64,000 nucleotides of DNA from Membranipora membranacea (Eukaryota; Bryozoa; Gymnolaemata; Cheilostomatida; Membraniporidae), in NCBI GenBank assembly GCA_914767715.1, contig OU612071.1, positions 17,170,948-17,234,947 on the forward strand, given 5' to 3'. The notes below the pieces were generated by a model. The model was not told the DNA's origin, made no database searches, and saw only the letters and a program-made list of their open reading frames with translations. Shown here in pieces: positions 1 to 9,028 of this stretch (positions are counted from its first letter, which is position 1; the number at the start of each line of letters is the position of its first letter). Position numbers and translations under genes: made by a program.

Positions 1-619
1 CAACCACCCAAAAAACACCAAACAGGGTAAGACACAAAAAAAAATTTTTACAACCTACCTTGAAATCTCTCACACTAACTCAGCCCTCCTTCCTCTTTCA
101 TTTGCCTCAGGTTTGAAGTTTCTAGCACAAACAGAGCTGACTTTATGGACCAGAGAAAAAAATTGCTGTCACAAAATCTGAGTAGGCTGAAATGGCTGCA
201 TGACTATTGACATCCCCACATGATTATTGTACTTTTTTCTTTATTTCACTAAATTGGTTCTTTTTACACTCATATATGAGCTCTAAATTGTATTCATTAA
301 TTTTTAAGCTTCTAATAAACTATGAGAAATCATATATGAGTGTAAAAAGAACCAATTTAGTGAAATAAAGAAAAAAGTACAATAATCATGTGGGGATGTC
401 AATAGTCATGCAGCCATTTCAGCCTACTCAGATTTTGTGAATTTTGTGACAGGAATTTTTTTCTCTGGTCCATAAAGTCAGCTCTGTTTGTGCTAGAAAC
501 TTCAAACCTGAGGCAAATGAAAGAGGAAGGAGGGCTGAGTTAGTGTGAGAGATTTCAAGGTAGGTTGTAAAAAAATTTTTTTTTGTGTCTTACCCTGTTT
601 GGTGTTTTTTGGGTGGTTG
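1..619. repeat. Large palindrome (foldback-type inverted repeat)
   Basis: Bases 1-280 are repeated in reverse complement at about 331-619, with a ~50-base AT-rich loop. The arms are near-identical; the right arm has a short extra direct repeat (attttgtga) near 440. The left arm runs off the window edge, so the true element may be larger. No coding potential is seen in the arms. It may lie in an intron of the intermediate-filament gene that starts upstream of the window, but that is inference. Confidence 0.9.
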
Positions 620-624
620 ATAGT

Positions 625-732
625 GGACATTGACAAAGTAAAGACATGTAAGTCCCAGGGGCCCATGCCTGTAGTGTATGGGCATGGGCACCTTGGAGTA
701 CGGTTACATGCCTTTACTTTGTCAATGTCCAG
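625..732. repeat. Second nested palindrome next to the large one
   Basis: GGACATTGACAAAGTAAAG at 625-643 is matched by its reverse complement at about 714-732. Inside it, GGGGCCCATGCC pairs with GGGCATGGGC, giving a smaller inner hairpin. It abuts the right arm of the large palindrome, so it may be an outer part of the same foldback element whose partner lies left of the window. Confidence 0.8.
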
Positions 733-836
733 TATGGTTGATACTGGCATGTAAGTCCCAAGGGCCCATGAGCACCGTGGTCATCAATTAATACCTTGAG
801 AGTAAATCCTGAATCATGAGCACGTTCTATACATAC

Positions 837-1290
837 CTTTCTCTTCATGGCACTTTCTTTGGCTCTTTCTAGCTTGGATTTAGAAAATCTGAACATACAA
901 AGACGATGGTATTTATAGGTACTACATTCATCCATTGTTGTCATTGTCAATAGATTTTTGGCAATGAAGCATTCGGGCTCTTTCCCAGTTTTCACCCACT
1001 CTTTAGCCACATATTTGAGTTCAGCAAGCTTTGAGGCTGACAAAACAACACTCTCAGCTGCTTCATCTACTTTCTCAAAGTGAATAATACACTCCATAAT
1101 GTTAGTCAAAGTGATACCGTCATTTTGTTAGACATGTTCATGTTTCCTTGTATTATGTCATCTGCTAAAGCATGAGAGTTAAATTTAACAAAGGCTGGGC
1201 GTAAGTCAATAGCACCGTACAAAGATGCATTATTAATATTTGCTATGTCAATGCCAAATTCAAGTTGATGAGATTGAGTATTTTATAAAT
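837..1290 (-). pseudogene. Decayed minus-strand protein with a YHRxC motif, probably mobile-element-derived
   Basis: Two open segments in different frames follow each other on the minus strand. The upstream one (about 1290-1112) reads FGIDIANINNASLYGAIDL and then FVKFNSHALADDI, ending at a TGA. The downstream one (about 1130-837) contains SKLAELKYVAKEWV and STYKYHRLCMFRFSKSK, and stops at a good splice donor (AAAG|GTATGT at 837/836). The second segment resembles, from memory, a Cys/His region (YHxxCYxRF) found in uncharacterised, often repeated invertebrate proteins. The frame break and position beside palindromes suggest a dead element ORF. Function unknown. Confidence 0.45.
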
Positions 1291-1814
1291 AGATTTCGTT
1301 ATTATCACACTGATGATTGGTCCTCTATACAAGTAGGTCAGCTTGAGGATTTATGTTCTCTTCATTTAAATTGAAAACGAATTGCCATTTATTTTCAAAA
1401 TATGACCACTACAACTGGGTACACCCGGTGAATTTTACAGAACATATATTGATGTAGTATAAAAAGTGATCAGAATCCTGCCATCAAATATTGTCCGTGC
1501 CATAACAACTTAGGCTATAGCTGCTTCTGGCCTATTGGGTGAATGGCGTTTGAGAAATTCCACTACTGTAGTTGTGCCCTCAGACAAAATAAGAGGATAA
1601 CTCCTCCTGTAAAGACAAAATATTATTATAATGTCGTTATGCAAATCCCAACAATCTATCAAAATGTTCTTTTTTTCTGCTCATTGTAATGGAACACTTT
1701 GAAATGTATTGGAACTGAACTCCTCTGTAGCTGTTTTTTCTCCGCTTGCCTCAAAATTTATCAAATACTAAACCAACGGCCCTCCCTAACATACCATTAA
1801 TTTACGATAAATAG
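1291..1814. other. No gene seen; probable intron upstream of the filament exons
   Basis: I find no coil-1 exon, RNA gene or clear repeat here. It ends at the acceptor ATAG (1811-1814) of the first visible filament exon. The head, coil 1A and coil 1B exons of the protein are not recognisable in this window. Confidence 0.5.
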
Positions 1815-1988
1815 CTTCATGAGCAAGAAATGAAGGAGCTACAAGCCCTGATTGGTCAGGATACATACAAAGATAACAGAACATTCTGGGAGGGAGAGAT
1901 GTCTAACGCCATCAGAGAATTACAGAACGAGTTTGACAGAAGACTCGATCACCAGTATCAACAAATGCAGAGCTATTACCAAATGAAG
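1815..1988 (+). CDS. Filament exon: start of coil 2
   Basis: 58 codons in phase 0, from LHEQEMKELQALIGQDTY to QSYYQMK, bounded by ATAG acceptor and AAG|GTAAGT donor. The segment TFWEGEMSNAIRELQNEFD matches the family pattern around linker L12 and coil 2A, where a charged helix with a conserved Trp precedes ELxxAIRxIQxEYD. Confidence 0.9.
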
Positions 1989-4665
1989 GTAAGTGATGTC
2001 AGATATTACTTTGAAGTTGTCTGCACTGACATCAAGACGACACTATTATCATGTGAATCTCTGATCGTTTGAGTCAATTTAGAAAGAATACCTAACATGT
2101 ACTTGCCCCTAAATATTTAAATTGATCTTTGGTTGTCACACCAAAGTCTTTGTGATGGTACTCCTGCTAAGTGAATTAGTTGACTCGATCAGAGGTATAC
2201 ATGCAATAGTATATCAAGTCGTCAGTGTGGTTGTCTGCACAACAAATGATTTTGTGATGCGGTTGAGATATTACCACCACTCCGTTTTACTACCATCCTT
2301 GTGGTCGAGTTATCCAGCCATCTAGTCTCCCAGCTTTGCCCTACTTTTCAGCTATCCAATGTAGGCCTAGTATCAAGTGAGCAGGCCTACACTATAACAC
2401 TAATGAGAAAGAAGTAAATTGGGCAAAACAATAATCTCACTGTTTTGTGACCTCCCATCCAAACTCTGAACCATCCCATTCCGCTTTCTAACTTCTCAGC
2501 TTACCCAAATATGTCAGCTATCCAATTTTTCCATTTTCTTTCACACAGGTACAAGAAGTGAAGACAGGCCAGGCTAAGGACCAGAGCAGAATGGAGTCTG
2601 TGATGACTGAGACTAAGAGGTTGCAGACAATGATGAATGACATGAGAGATCAAATCTCTGACCTTGATGGAAGAAACACCCTCCTAGAGAAACAATACAA
2701 TGATCTTCTCAGACAGCATGAAGAGGTTAGCACTCTTTGAATCACAGTCAAATATTGGTGCTACTGAACATCTGTGATCTCAGGCTATTTAGCTGATCTT
2801 GAGAAGCTCCCATGACTTTTTCTTTCAACATAGAGCCGATGGGAGGAAGTTCTCATATTTGAAGAGGCACACTTACCAATATACACGTTTAAGTAGGAAT
2901 GCCACTGATAGCTTTGACTGTAATGGAAAAGAAATCGGACGGAAATTTTTTTTCTCTCATATCGGACAAACAAAAAGTGCGCTAAAGTTTTGTTTTCTAT
3001 GTTGATTATTCAAATGTAATTTTTGTAGGATATGAGAATGTGGGATGAGGAGAAGGGTAAATATGAGTCTGAGATTGAGAGGCTGACAGCTGAGCTGGAG
3101 AGAATGCTCAGAGAGATGGAAGTAGTAATGGACTCAAACTCTCACTCGAGCTCGAGATCGCCGCCTACAGGAAACTACTCGAAGTTGAGGAGAACAGGTA
3201 ATGTAGAGCTCATAACATTAAATGTTAAGACATCAAACCAAATTTTGGTTTGATGTCTTAAATCTGCATTGCTTACAAGATACCCACAATGCAACTTTAG
3301 CTTTGGACTTTCAGGAGGGTTTGATCAGCTCATTTTACAGCCTTTACTATTGTCTAAGATTATAGTTTTGAATATATTTGATTGTGAAACTATGACCAAT
3401 TACCCTTGCAAAATGAGTAGATGACCAATAGACATGCTTCTCTCTCAAAAACTCCAATCATGATAATGATGACAATCCTAAAAGTTATATTTTTCTAAAT
3501 GACATCTATTACTCTCTACAGGATGAATATGAGAGATCAGATGGGCACAGAGACGATCACAGAGACTATGACCACACAGCAAAGCAGCAGCTCATCATCT
3601 CATGGTGGTATGATGGGAGGCAGCAGCAGCAGCAGCAGTAGTGGTATGATTGGAGGAGGAAGTGGTATGGGAGGCAACTCCTCAAGTAAGTAGTGGTGGG
3701 GAAATAGTTTCCTATTTCTGTAAAATTGTGAGAGACAAGACCTGTGAAGTGTGCATCAAATTGCAGTTGTCTGTATAGGCATGAGAGGCGACTCCTAAAG
3801 AAAGTTGAAATAACGATATAGTTGTGTCTGTTTGAGCAGGTTTGAGATGGCCGACTTTTCGCAGATGTGCAAAGGGGAATTTTACACTCCGCTAATCAAG
3901 TATTGATAAATATAGTGCGATGCGCATGTATAATTCCGAACCCAGCAGCGCACCTTTCGTATTCCACCATCATTAACATCAATTAGGCAAGCAAGTTCTC
4001 GTAGTTTTCTCGTTTATTTTCCTCAATATAACAATATTCGATTTCTTTCCTGCAGGCTCTATCACCACAGGATCGATGTCACAGAAGACCACATTCCAGA
4101 GATCAGCTAAAGGCCCACTAGCTATCAGCCAGTGTGATCCTAACGGACTCTGGGTCGAGGTGGAGAACACTGGACGCAAAGATGAGAATATCGGTGGATG
4201 GAAAATCTCAAGAAAGGTAAATTCTAATTAGAGTCAATTCTTCACCTGGCAAAACAGGTTGCGCTAGAAAACAGCTCAAAATACAAGCTACACACAGCTT
4301 ATTCTGACTAACACCTCAGATAGGACAGATGGAAGCAAACGAGTGCTAGCTGCCTATCTGTTATTTTATTATTTTTATACACCTTTTTTATTTTTAATCA
4401 TCTATTATTTACCTTCAAACTTTCGCCCTCATTTCATGGCTTATTTTTCATCTTACAGGTTGATAACAAAGTAATGCCATACTTTGAGTTTCCCGAGGGA
4501 CTGACTCTGGGTAACTCCCGAGACTCCCGAAGTGTGAAGATTTACGCTCAGGGTAAGGGATCTGCTGGAGCTCTCGAGTATAACATGGAGAACTGGGGTA
4601 ACGGAAGTCAAGTCACCACCACCCTCATCAACCTCGCTGGAGAGAAAAGTTACTTTGCAGAATGA
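1815..4665 (+). CDS. Cytoplasmic intermediate-filament protein with lamin-tail domain (3' part of gene, frameshifted)
   Basis: Six exons with GT-AG introns encode the second half of an intermediate-filament subunit: coil 2 of the rod, a Gly/Ser-rich linker and a lamin-tail Ig-fold domain. Such proteins form coiled-coil dimers that build 10-nm cytoplasmic filaments. Exons: 1815-1988, 2549-2725, 3029-3197, 3522-3685, 4056-4216, 4459-4665; the stop is TGA 4663-4665. Rod evidence includes EFDRRLDHQYQQM and, in the shifted frame, LELEIAAYRKLLEVEEN, the hallmark rod-end motif. Junction phases fit throughout except for one missing base in the AAA run at 3136-3138, without which the rod end reads out of frame. 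It may be a pseudogene, a recent mutation or an assembly error. The lamin tail in a non-nuclear-type filament points to an invertebrate. It is not a lamin on present evidence: no nuclear localisation signal or CaaX box is seen, and the protein ends YFAE. Confidence 0.92.
2549..2725 (+). CDS. Filament exon: coil 2B
   Basis: 59 codons in phase 0 after the acceptor CACACAG, ending GAAGAG|GTTAGC. The reading VQEVKTGQAKDQSRMESV and ISDLDGRNTLLEKQYNDLL shows the heptad pattern of coil 2B, including the DLEGRNxxLEK-like segment usual in invertebrate filaments. Confidence 0.9.
3029..3197 (+). pseudogene. Filament exon: end of rod, with one-base frameshift
   Basis: The exon opens in frame (DMRMWDEEKGKYESEIERL) and reaches MEVVMDS. 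After that the annotated frame gives a Ser-rich stretch unlike any filament. Shifting by one base from the AAA at 3136-3138 restores LSLELEIAAYRKLLEVEEN, the most conserved motif of the family, and also makes the exon end in the phase (2) that the next exon needs. Exon length is 169; a single added base gives the expected 170. A homopolymer deletion, real or from sequencing, is the simplest reading. Confidence 0.85.
3225..3261. repeat. 37-base near-perfect palindrome in a filament intron
   Basis: TTAAGACATCAAACCAAA is followed at once by its reverse complement, with no loop beyond the central A/T run. It sits 27 bases after the splice donor of the rod-end exon. Confidence 0.85.
3522..3685 (+). 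CDS. Filament exon: tail linker, Ser/Gly-rich
   Basis: The acceptor CTACAG at 3516-3521 joins in phase 2 to give ENRMNMRDQMGTETITE, then a low-complexity linker of Ser and Gly with Met (HGGMMGGSSSSSSSGMIG). The donor is TCAA|GTAAGT. Flexible Gly/Ser linkers between rod and lamin-tail domain are usual in this protein group. Confidence 0.85.
4056..4216 (+). CDS. Filament exon: first half of lamin-tail domain
   Basis: The exon follows the acceptor TCCTGCAG and starts in phase 1, giving SITTGSMSQKTTFQRSAKG and then ISQCDPNGLWVEVENTGR. The pattern GxWVxVxNTGxxDxxIGGWKISRK is the typical first half of the lamin-tail Ig fold. The donor is AAAG|GTAAAT. Confidence 0.9.
4459..4665 (+). CDS. Filament terminal exon: second half of lamin-tail domain and stop
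   Basis: In phase 0 after the acceptor CTTACAG: VDNKVMPYFEFPEGLTL, then SVKIYAQGKG, NMENWGNGSQVTTTLIN and AGEKSYFAE, stop TGA. The W-G-xG-xxxxTxLxNxxGE pattern is diagnostic of lamin-tail domains. There is no CaaX motif at the end, so a farnesylated nuclear lamin is unlikely. Confidence 0.92.
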   Translation, partial: VDNKVMPYFEFPEGLTLGNSRDSRSVKIYAQGKGSAGALEYNMENWGNGSQVTTTLINLAGEKSYFAE

Positions 4666-5862
4666 AAACTTTCAACTGAAATTAAATTTGGTTACCCGGT
4701 CAAGAAATATAGAATTCACAGGAGGCAACATTATTAACAAATTTTGATGTCTGCAACACCATCGCCCAAACTATGGTTGAGCTTTTTGCCCAAATAATAG
4801 ATGAGGGAGAGATTTGAAGGTTGACATTTGAAACTACAAACTTAACACTCATGTATTTGGGGCGTGCTGGCAAGACTTTTGATAAGGTGTTAGTTTGTAC
4901 TTGTGAGTTCAGTGCATCGTCTTAATTCACCCTTAAAATCAGGGAGGCACTTAATACCCCAAAAATGGTTACCCCTTTATCTTCGTTGATATGAGCTCAC
5001 TAATAACCCTCATATGACCGTAAACACAAACTATTGAATAACTCAATATTATTCTCCGTAATTGCAGGACAAAGCCACACACGTACAGAAGACAAGCTAT
5101 GCACAGTAAACAGTCAGATCCAACTCTTCCTAATATTCAAGAGAGGATAACTCGGATTAGTTAGACTGATCTCCTTATTCTCTCGGTTAGCTTTCGGCTA
5201 CAACTGCCATAATTATATGTATCCCATAATGCAATATCTGAAATTTCCAGTGAGTTCAGGCCAGTTAAAAGTATGTAGATTGAGCTGATCTTCTGGAAAT
5301 TTCAGATTTGTTGTACTGTGTGCAGATTTGATTTTGTCTAATTGAAGAGGCCTAGCCCCTGTATGAAGTGTTATTATTTCGAATTGCCTAGTGGTGACGT
5401 TGTTCCCTTTTTTCGTAGTGTTTTGATGAATCACGCTTAGAAAGACTTGATGAATATCTATTTTGGTGTTGAATCTGTAATCAATGAATGCTAGTGAACG
5501 AAGAAAGAAAACTCTTCTTTCAAACTATAAATATTATTTGTGTTGAACTAGACTAGAGCTTGTAAAAGGCTAACTGCATTTATGAATATAATATATGTTT
5601 GATGATAATATTTGGTGGCGTTTTTCTAAGTCATGTGGCGTCAATGTCCCTTTCGTAGTTTTAGTTTTAGTCTGAGTGCTTTATCAATCATGTCCCTGTT
5701 CTTTACATCTATGTTATATTCTTGTCCTGTCTTGTTTCTGAATGATTATTTTGTTGTTTCAAACAAAATTATGATAGTCTGACTATATTATTTTGCAAAT
5801 TTTCATATACCTTTATCCATATTTATGCATATCTCTTTTGTTAATGATCTATTTATAATAAA
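4666..5862 (+). other. Probable 3' UTR and flank of the filament gene
   Basis: No further ORF is supported. ATTAAA at about 4680 lies too close to the stop to be likely; the AATAAA at 5857-5862 followed by an A run is the best poly(A) signal, which would give a 1.2-kb UTR. The exact end cannot be set from sequence. Confidence 0.4.
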
Positions 5863-7049
5863 AAAAATTATATGACATATATGATCAAGCTTATTGTGAT
5901 ATCTTGTAGGTTTTGGTGAGAGTTTGTTGGTGTTTTTTGGAGGGGGAGGGGATGCAACCTCCCAAATACAAAGCTTGTCAAGATTGTCTGAACTGGCCCG
6001 TGAATGACATTGTTTATTCTGGTATAGTAGTACACATTTCACTCACAACACCCTGACCAACCATGACGCAACCACTGTTTTGATGCCATCTCTAGAACTA
6101 CCTCCTGGCTTTCAAGCTAATGTTTGCAGGCATTGATTTTGCAACCTGTCAAGATTAAAATACTGTAAACTGAGCACAAGCCCTATTCAACCTTCTACTT
6201 GAGTAGTTTGCTAGTCATCTCGTTACCCCTCAGTTCAATCATGACATGAGGAATTAAATACTTAGCTGGCCAAATCTACATAACAAGGTTAGCGTGTTAG
6301 ACCACTTACAAGCTATGAGATTACTTTGCTTTTGTCTTCACACTATGCTGTTGCCAAATCCATGCAGATGCGCTCTCTGCCTATTGTACTATGCTTTTTG
6401 TGGCTTGCTTGAATTTTATACCTGACAGCTCAACTCTAGTCAGAAATTTGGTAGCTGATCTAGCCATGATTCCGCAGCAGTCAACTTTCACTGCGAGTAG
6501 TTCGCAATTCCAACCTTTGTCTTGGCATTGCGTCAACAGATAGTCATATCTTGTCATTTGGCCGACCACTCGGTGCACCAATAGCTCTCAGTCCGATGCC
6601 AGCGTTCCAAGTATGCCCGGGATGGAGGCTGATCATAAGCTGCACCAAGGAGACAACTCCTTGGCTGCACCAACCAAAAAGCTGGCCAGTTGATGACATT
6701 GTTCATTACACATAGTTAAAGGGCTGAATAAATTAAGGTTAGATGAGATATACTAGTGTTTGTTAATGATGTTTGTGTTGCAACAAAGTTACTTTTATCA
6801 ACATTATGATTGATCAGTTTTAGAAACAAAATAATTTGATTAATTTGGCGCCTTGTACCAATGCGTTTGGAAATGTTAACTAATATTGAAATTTTATGCT
6901 GATGACTGAGGTTCTTTTTTTCAGAATTTTTGGTGAAGCTAATAAATTGCCAACACATGATTGTTAAGTTATTTAGGCTCTGTCTCATGATTGCAAAGAT
7001 TGCAACTTATCATTAATTGATTGAATTGTTTATATCATACTGAGACCAA
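5863..7049. other. Intergenic, no gene seen
   Basis: No ORF with family resemblance was found. The only structure is a short perfect stem CCAAGGAG-acaa-CTCCTTGG at 6645-6664. Confidence 0.5.
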
Positions 7050-7150
7050 AAGAGATGTTGCGAAATTCGGTAAAGTACTGGCCTTAAAACTTGACATGTA
7101 AAAATTATAGAAAGTCAAAATTCTGTAGCACAATTTGATACATTATATCT
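7050..7150 (-). repeat. Possible LINE 3'-end fragment
   Basis: The stretch TGTTGCGAAATTCGGTAAAG followed by TACTGGCCTTAAAAC resembles the 3' flank of the LINE remnant at 33370-33430 (TTGCGAATTAGGTGTAAATA then CTGGCCTTAAAAG). Only about 80 bases align, so the link is tentative. Confidence 0.4.
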
Positions 7151-7249
7151 ATACTTTCTATCCCAACGCCCCTCATATCTTTGATAGTTCAGAATCCTCC
7201 TGTTCTTAAAGTTGTAAAAGGCTTACTATAGTGTTCAACATATCGAACC

Positions 7250-7535
7250 TGCAATTCCAGTCCAAGAAAGCTTCATTAAAAGAGGTTGATTAAAATCAGA
7301 TGTCTTGTCACTTGACGCCATACCCGAGCATAGGCTGACGAAATTATTTGGCTTAGTTGGGAGGCTGCAGTATCTGCGCCAGGTTGCTCTCTGTTTTCAG
7401 GCAGTTTGGAGCACATCTGGGGGCCAACCAAAACCCAGTAGGCGATGGACAACAGTGGGATTCGAACCCATGACCGTCAGCATTTGAATGCTGAAGGTAC
7501 CACGCTCTAACCAACTGAGCCACCTCCTACTGGCA
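7250..7535 (-). repeat. tRNA-derived SINE
   Basis: On the minus strand the head (about 7533-7443) carries an A box, GGCTCAGTTGGTTAGAGC, and a B box, GGGTTCGAATCCCA, at tRNA-like spacing. The anticodon region cannot fold normally: it holds a CAGCATT/AATGCTG palindrome instead. CCAGTAGG and CCTACTGG at the two sides of the head pair like an acceptor stem. The tail continues for about 190 bases without coding potential. A functional tRNA is unlikely. Confidence 0.65.
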
Positions 7536-8239
7536 GAACATGTCCGCTAAATTATATCGAGTACCATAACCGAGCCACTCTTCAATTTTTGATACAAAGG
7601 CTATGACTATGATACACTGATATATTTGATGGTGTTTGGGTAAATCAAGAAATTGTTTGACAAAATACTTAGCTACTATCATAGTCACAAGTGGAGATTG
7701 CCATATAATATATGTAATAACATACTGATATATAGTCAACGATTATGCTCAGGCGGAAAATTGGTAATCAGTACAAAAACCAAACAAAAACATGGATGGC
7801 TACACAAGAAATTAGCCAAAGAGAGCCTGAATAGTATTTTGTACTTGATAGATTAAATGTGTTTCCCCATGACAGCTGAATGAGATGACTCATATGAAAA
7901 GATTAACTCAATTGTTTCTTACCCTATTGACCAAATATTTCTATTGATCGCTCGCATTTGGACCAGAAAATGATTTTTTTCTGGTAGCTTGTAAAAATTT
8001 AGAAGTAACACACATCTTAGTTTAGTGTTCATATTGCTAACGATAGGTTAAAAAAACAAGCATGGATTTCATCCAACCCAAAAACCATACAGGCCAGGCG
8101 CCATACAGTAAAATAGATCTCATGTGAGAGTTGTAAAATGTTTCAAGGCCATCACGGCTTCAAAGGCATAGAGTTTTAATGCCACTTTGCAATGACATTC
8201 TCTAATGCTAAACAAATTATGTAAGGATAAGATGAACTA

Positions 8240-8300
8240 TAACAGGCTTGTAAAAATGCAATAGACATAATATGTCTAATGCATTTTTACAAGCCTGTTA
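8240..8300. repeat. Perfect palindrome 1 of an abutting pair
   Basis: TAACAGGCTTGTAAAAATGC pairs with its reverse complement ending at 8300. The short loop region (atagacataatatgtct) is itself palindromic. Confidence 0.92.
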
Positions 8301-8365
8301 TTGGAATGCGATGATCTTTATGGCCTGAAATATTATTTCAGGCCATAAAGATCATCGCATTCCAA
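8301..8365. repeat. Perfect palindrome 2, directly abutting the first
   Basis: TTGGAATGCGATGATCTTTA, continuing TGGCCTGAAATA, is mirrored exactly to 8365. It begins at the base after palindrome 1 ends. The two have unrelated sequences. Confidence 0.92.
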
Positions 8366-8993
8366 TTTGTTACTCACACAACAACGGTCACAGCTTTTGC
8401 CTTTGTCAACAACATTTGAGATTTGAGCAGTGGTGTTTGTCCATGAAGGACAACTTCTGCGCAATGGTCCATGGTCGAAGAATCAACTGCATGTTCCAAT
8501 ATGAAGCACGCTCTGCATTGACAAGATGAGACCGGTTTATTCTGACTTGTGCATTCTTGCAATTGCAATATATTGATAATTTAGAGGAGGCTTGTGCATT
8601 TTCCCTTGTACATTTGTTAATGTTTACCACAGCTGCAACGACGATAAAATATAAAGCTTTCGTCTCTCCTACATGCTGGCTATCCTTAACTAAATCAATT
8701 GATGGTTGGTAAAACTGAGCAAGTCTAGTGAGTTGCTTGGTCTTGTCAGACAAGATTTATTAGTTCATAATTTAATTTATATCCAAATAAAATTATTCAG
8801 TAATCAACTTTAAAACATGAATTATATTGAACTTTTGCGGTGCCAATTCCTCTCGATTCAGTATCATATGGAGTTATTATCCTTCTCTATAAACAAAACA
8901 ACAACACAGCTGTTAAAGATTAAACAATTTGCATTATATTGTCTGCACATGATATGTTACTCGAATCTATATAGTTCTGGTTATCTGACCTTA
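8366..8993. other. No gene seen
   Basis: AT-rich sequence with only short random ORFs. It ends at the poly(A) signal of the minus-strand repeat-protein gene. Confidence 0.5.
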
Positions 8994-8999
8994 TTTATT
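8994..8999 (-). terminator. Poly(A) signal of repeat-protein gene
   Basis: AATAAA on the minus strand, about 30 bases beyond the stop codon at 9029-9031. A splice-donor-like AAGGTAAAT overlaps the stop, so a further exon is not fully excluded. Confidence 0.5.
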
Positions 9000-9028
9000 T
9001 ATAATCTTATTGAACAAGAACCAATTAT

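Noticed and set aside
1815-4665. Nuclear lamin gene
   Set aside because: The protein ends YFAE with no CaaX box and no nuclear localisation signal is seen in the tail. The Ser/Gly linker fits invertebrate cytoplasmic filaments. The coil-1B length test is not possible here.
7443-7533. Functional tRNA gene
   Set aside because: A and B boxes are good but the anticodon stem and loop cannot form, and a non-tRNA tail follows; called a SINE instead.
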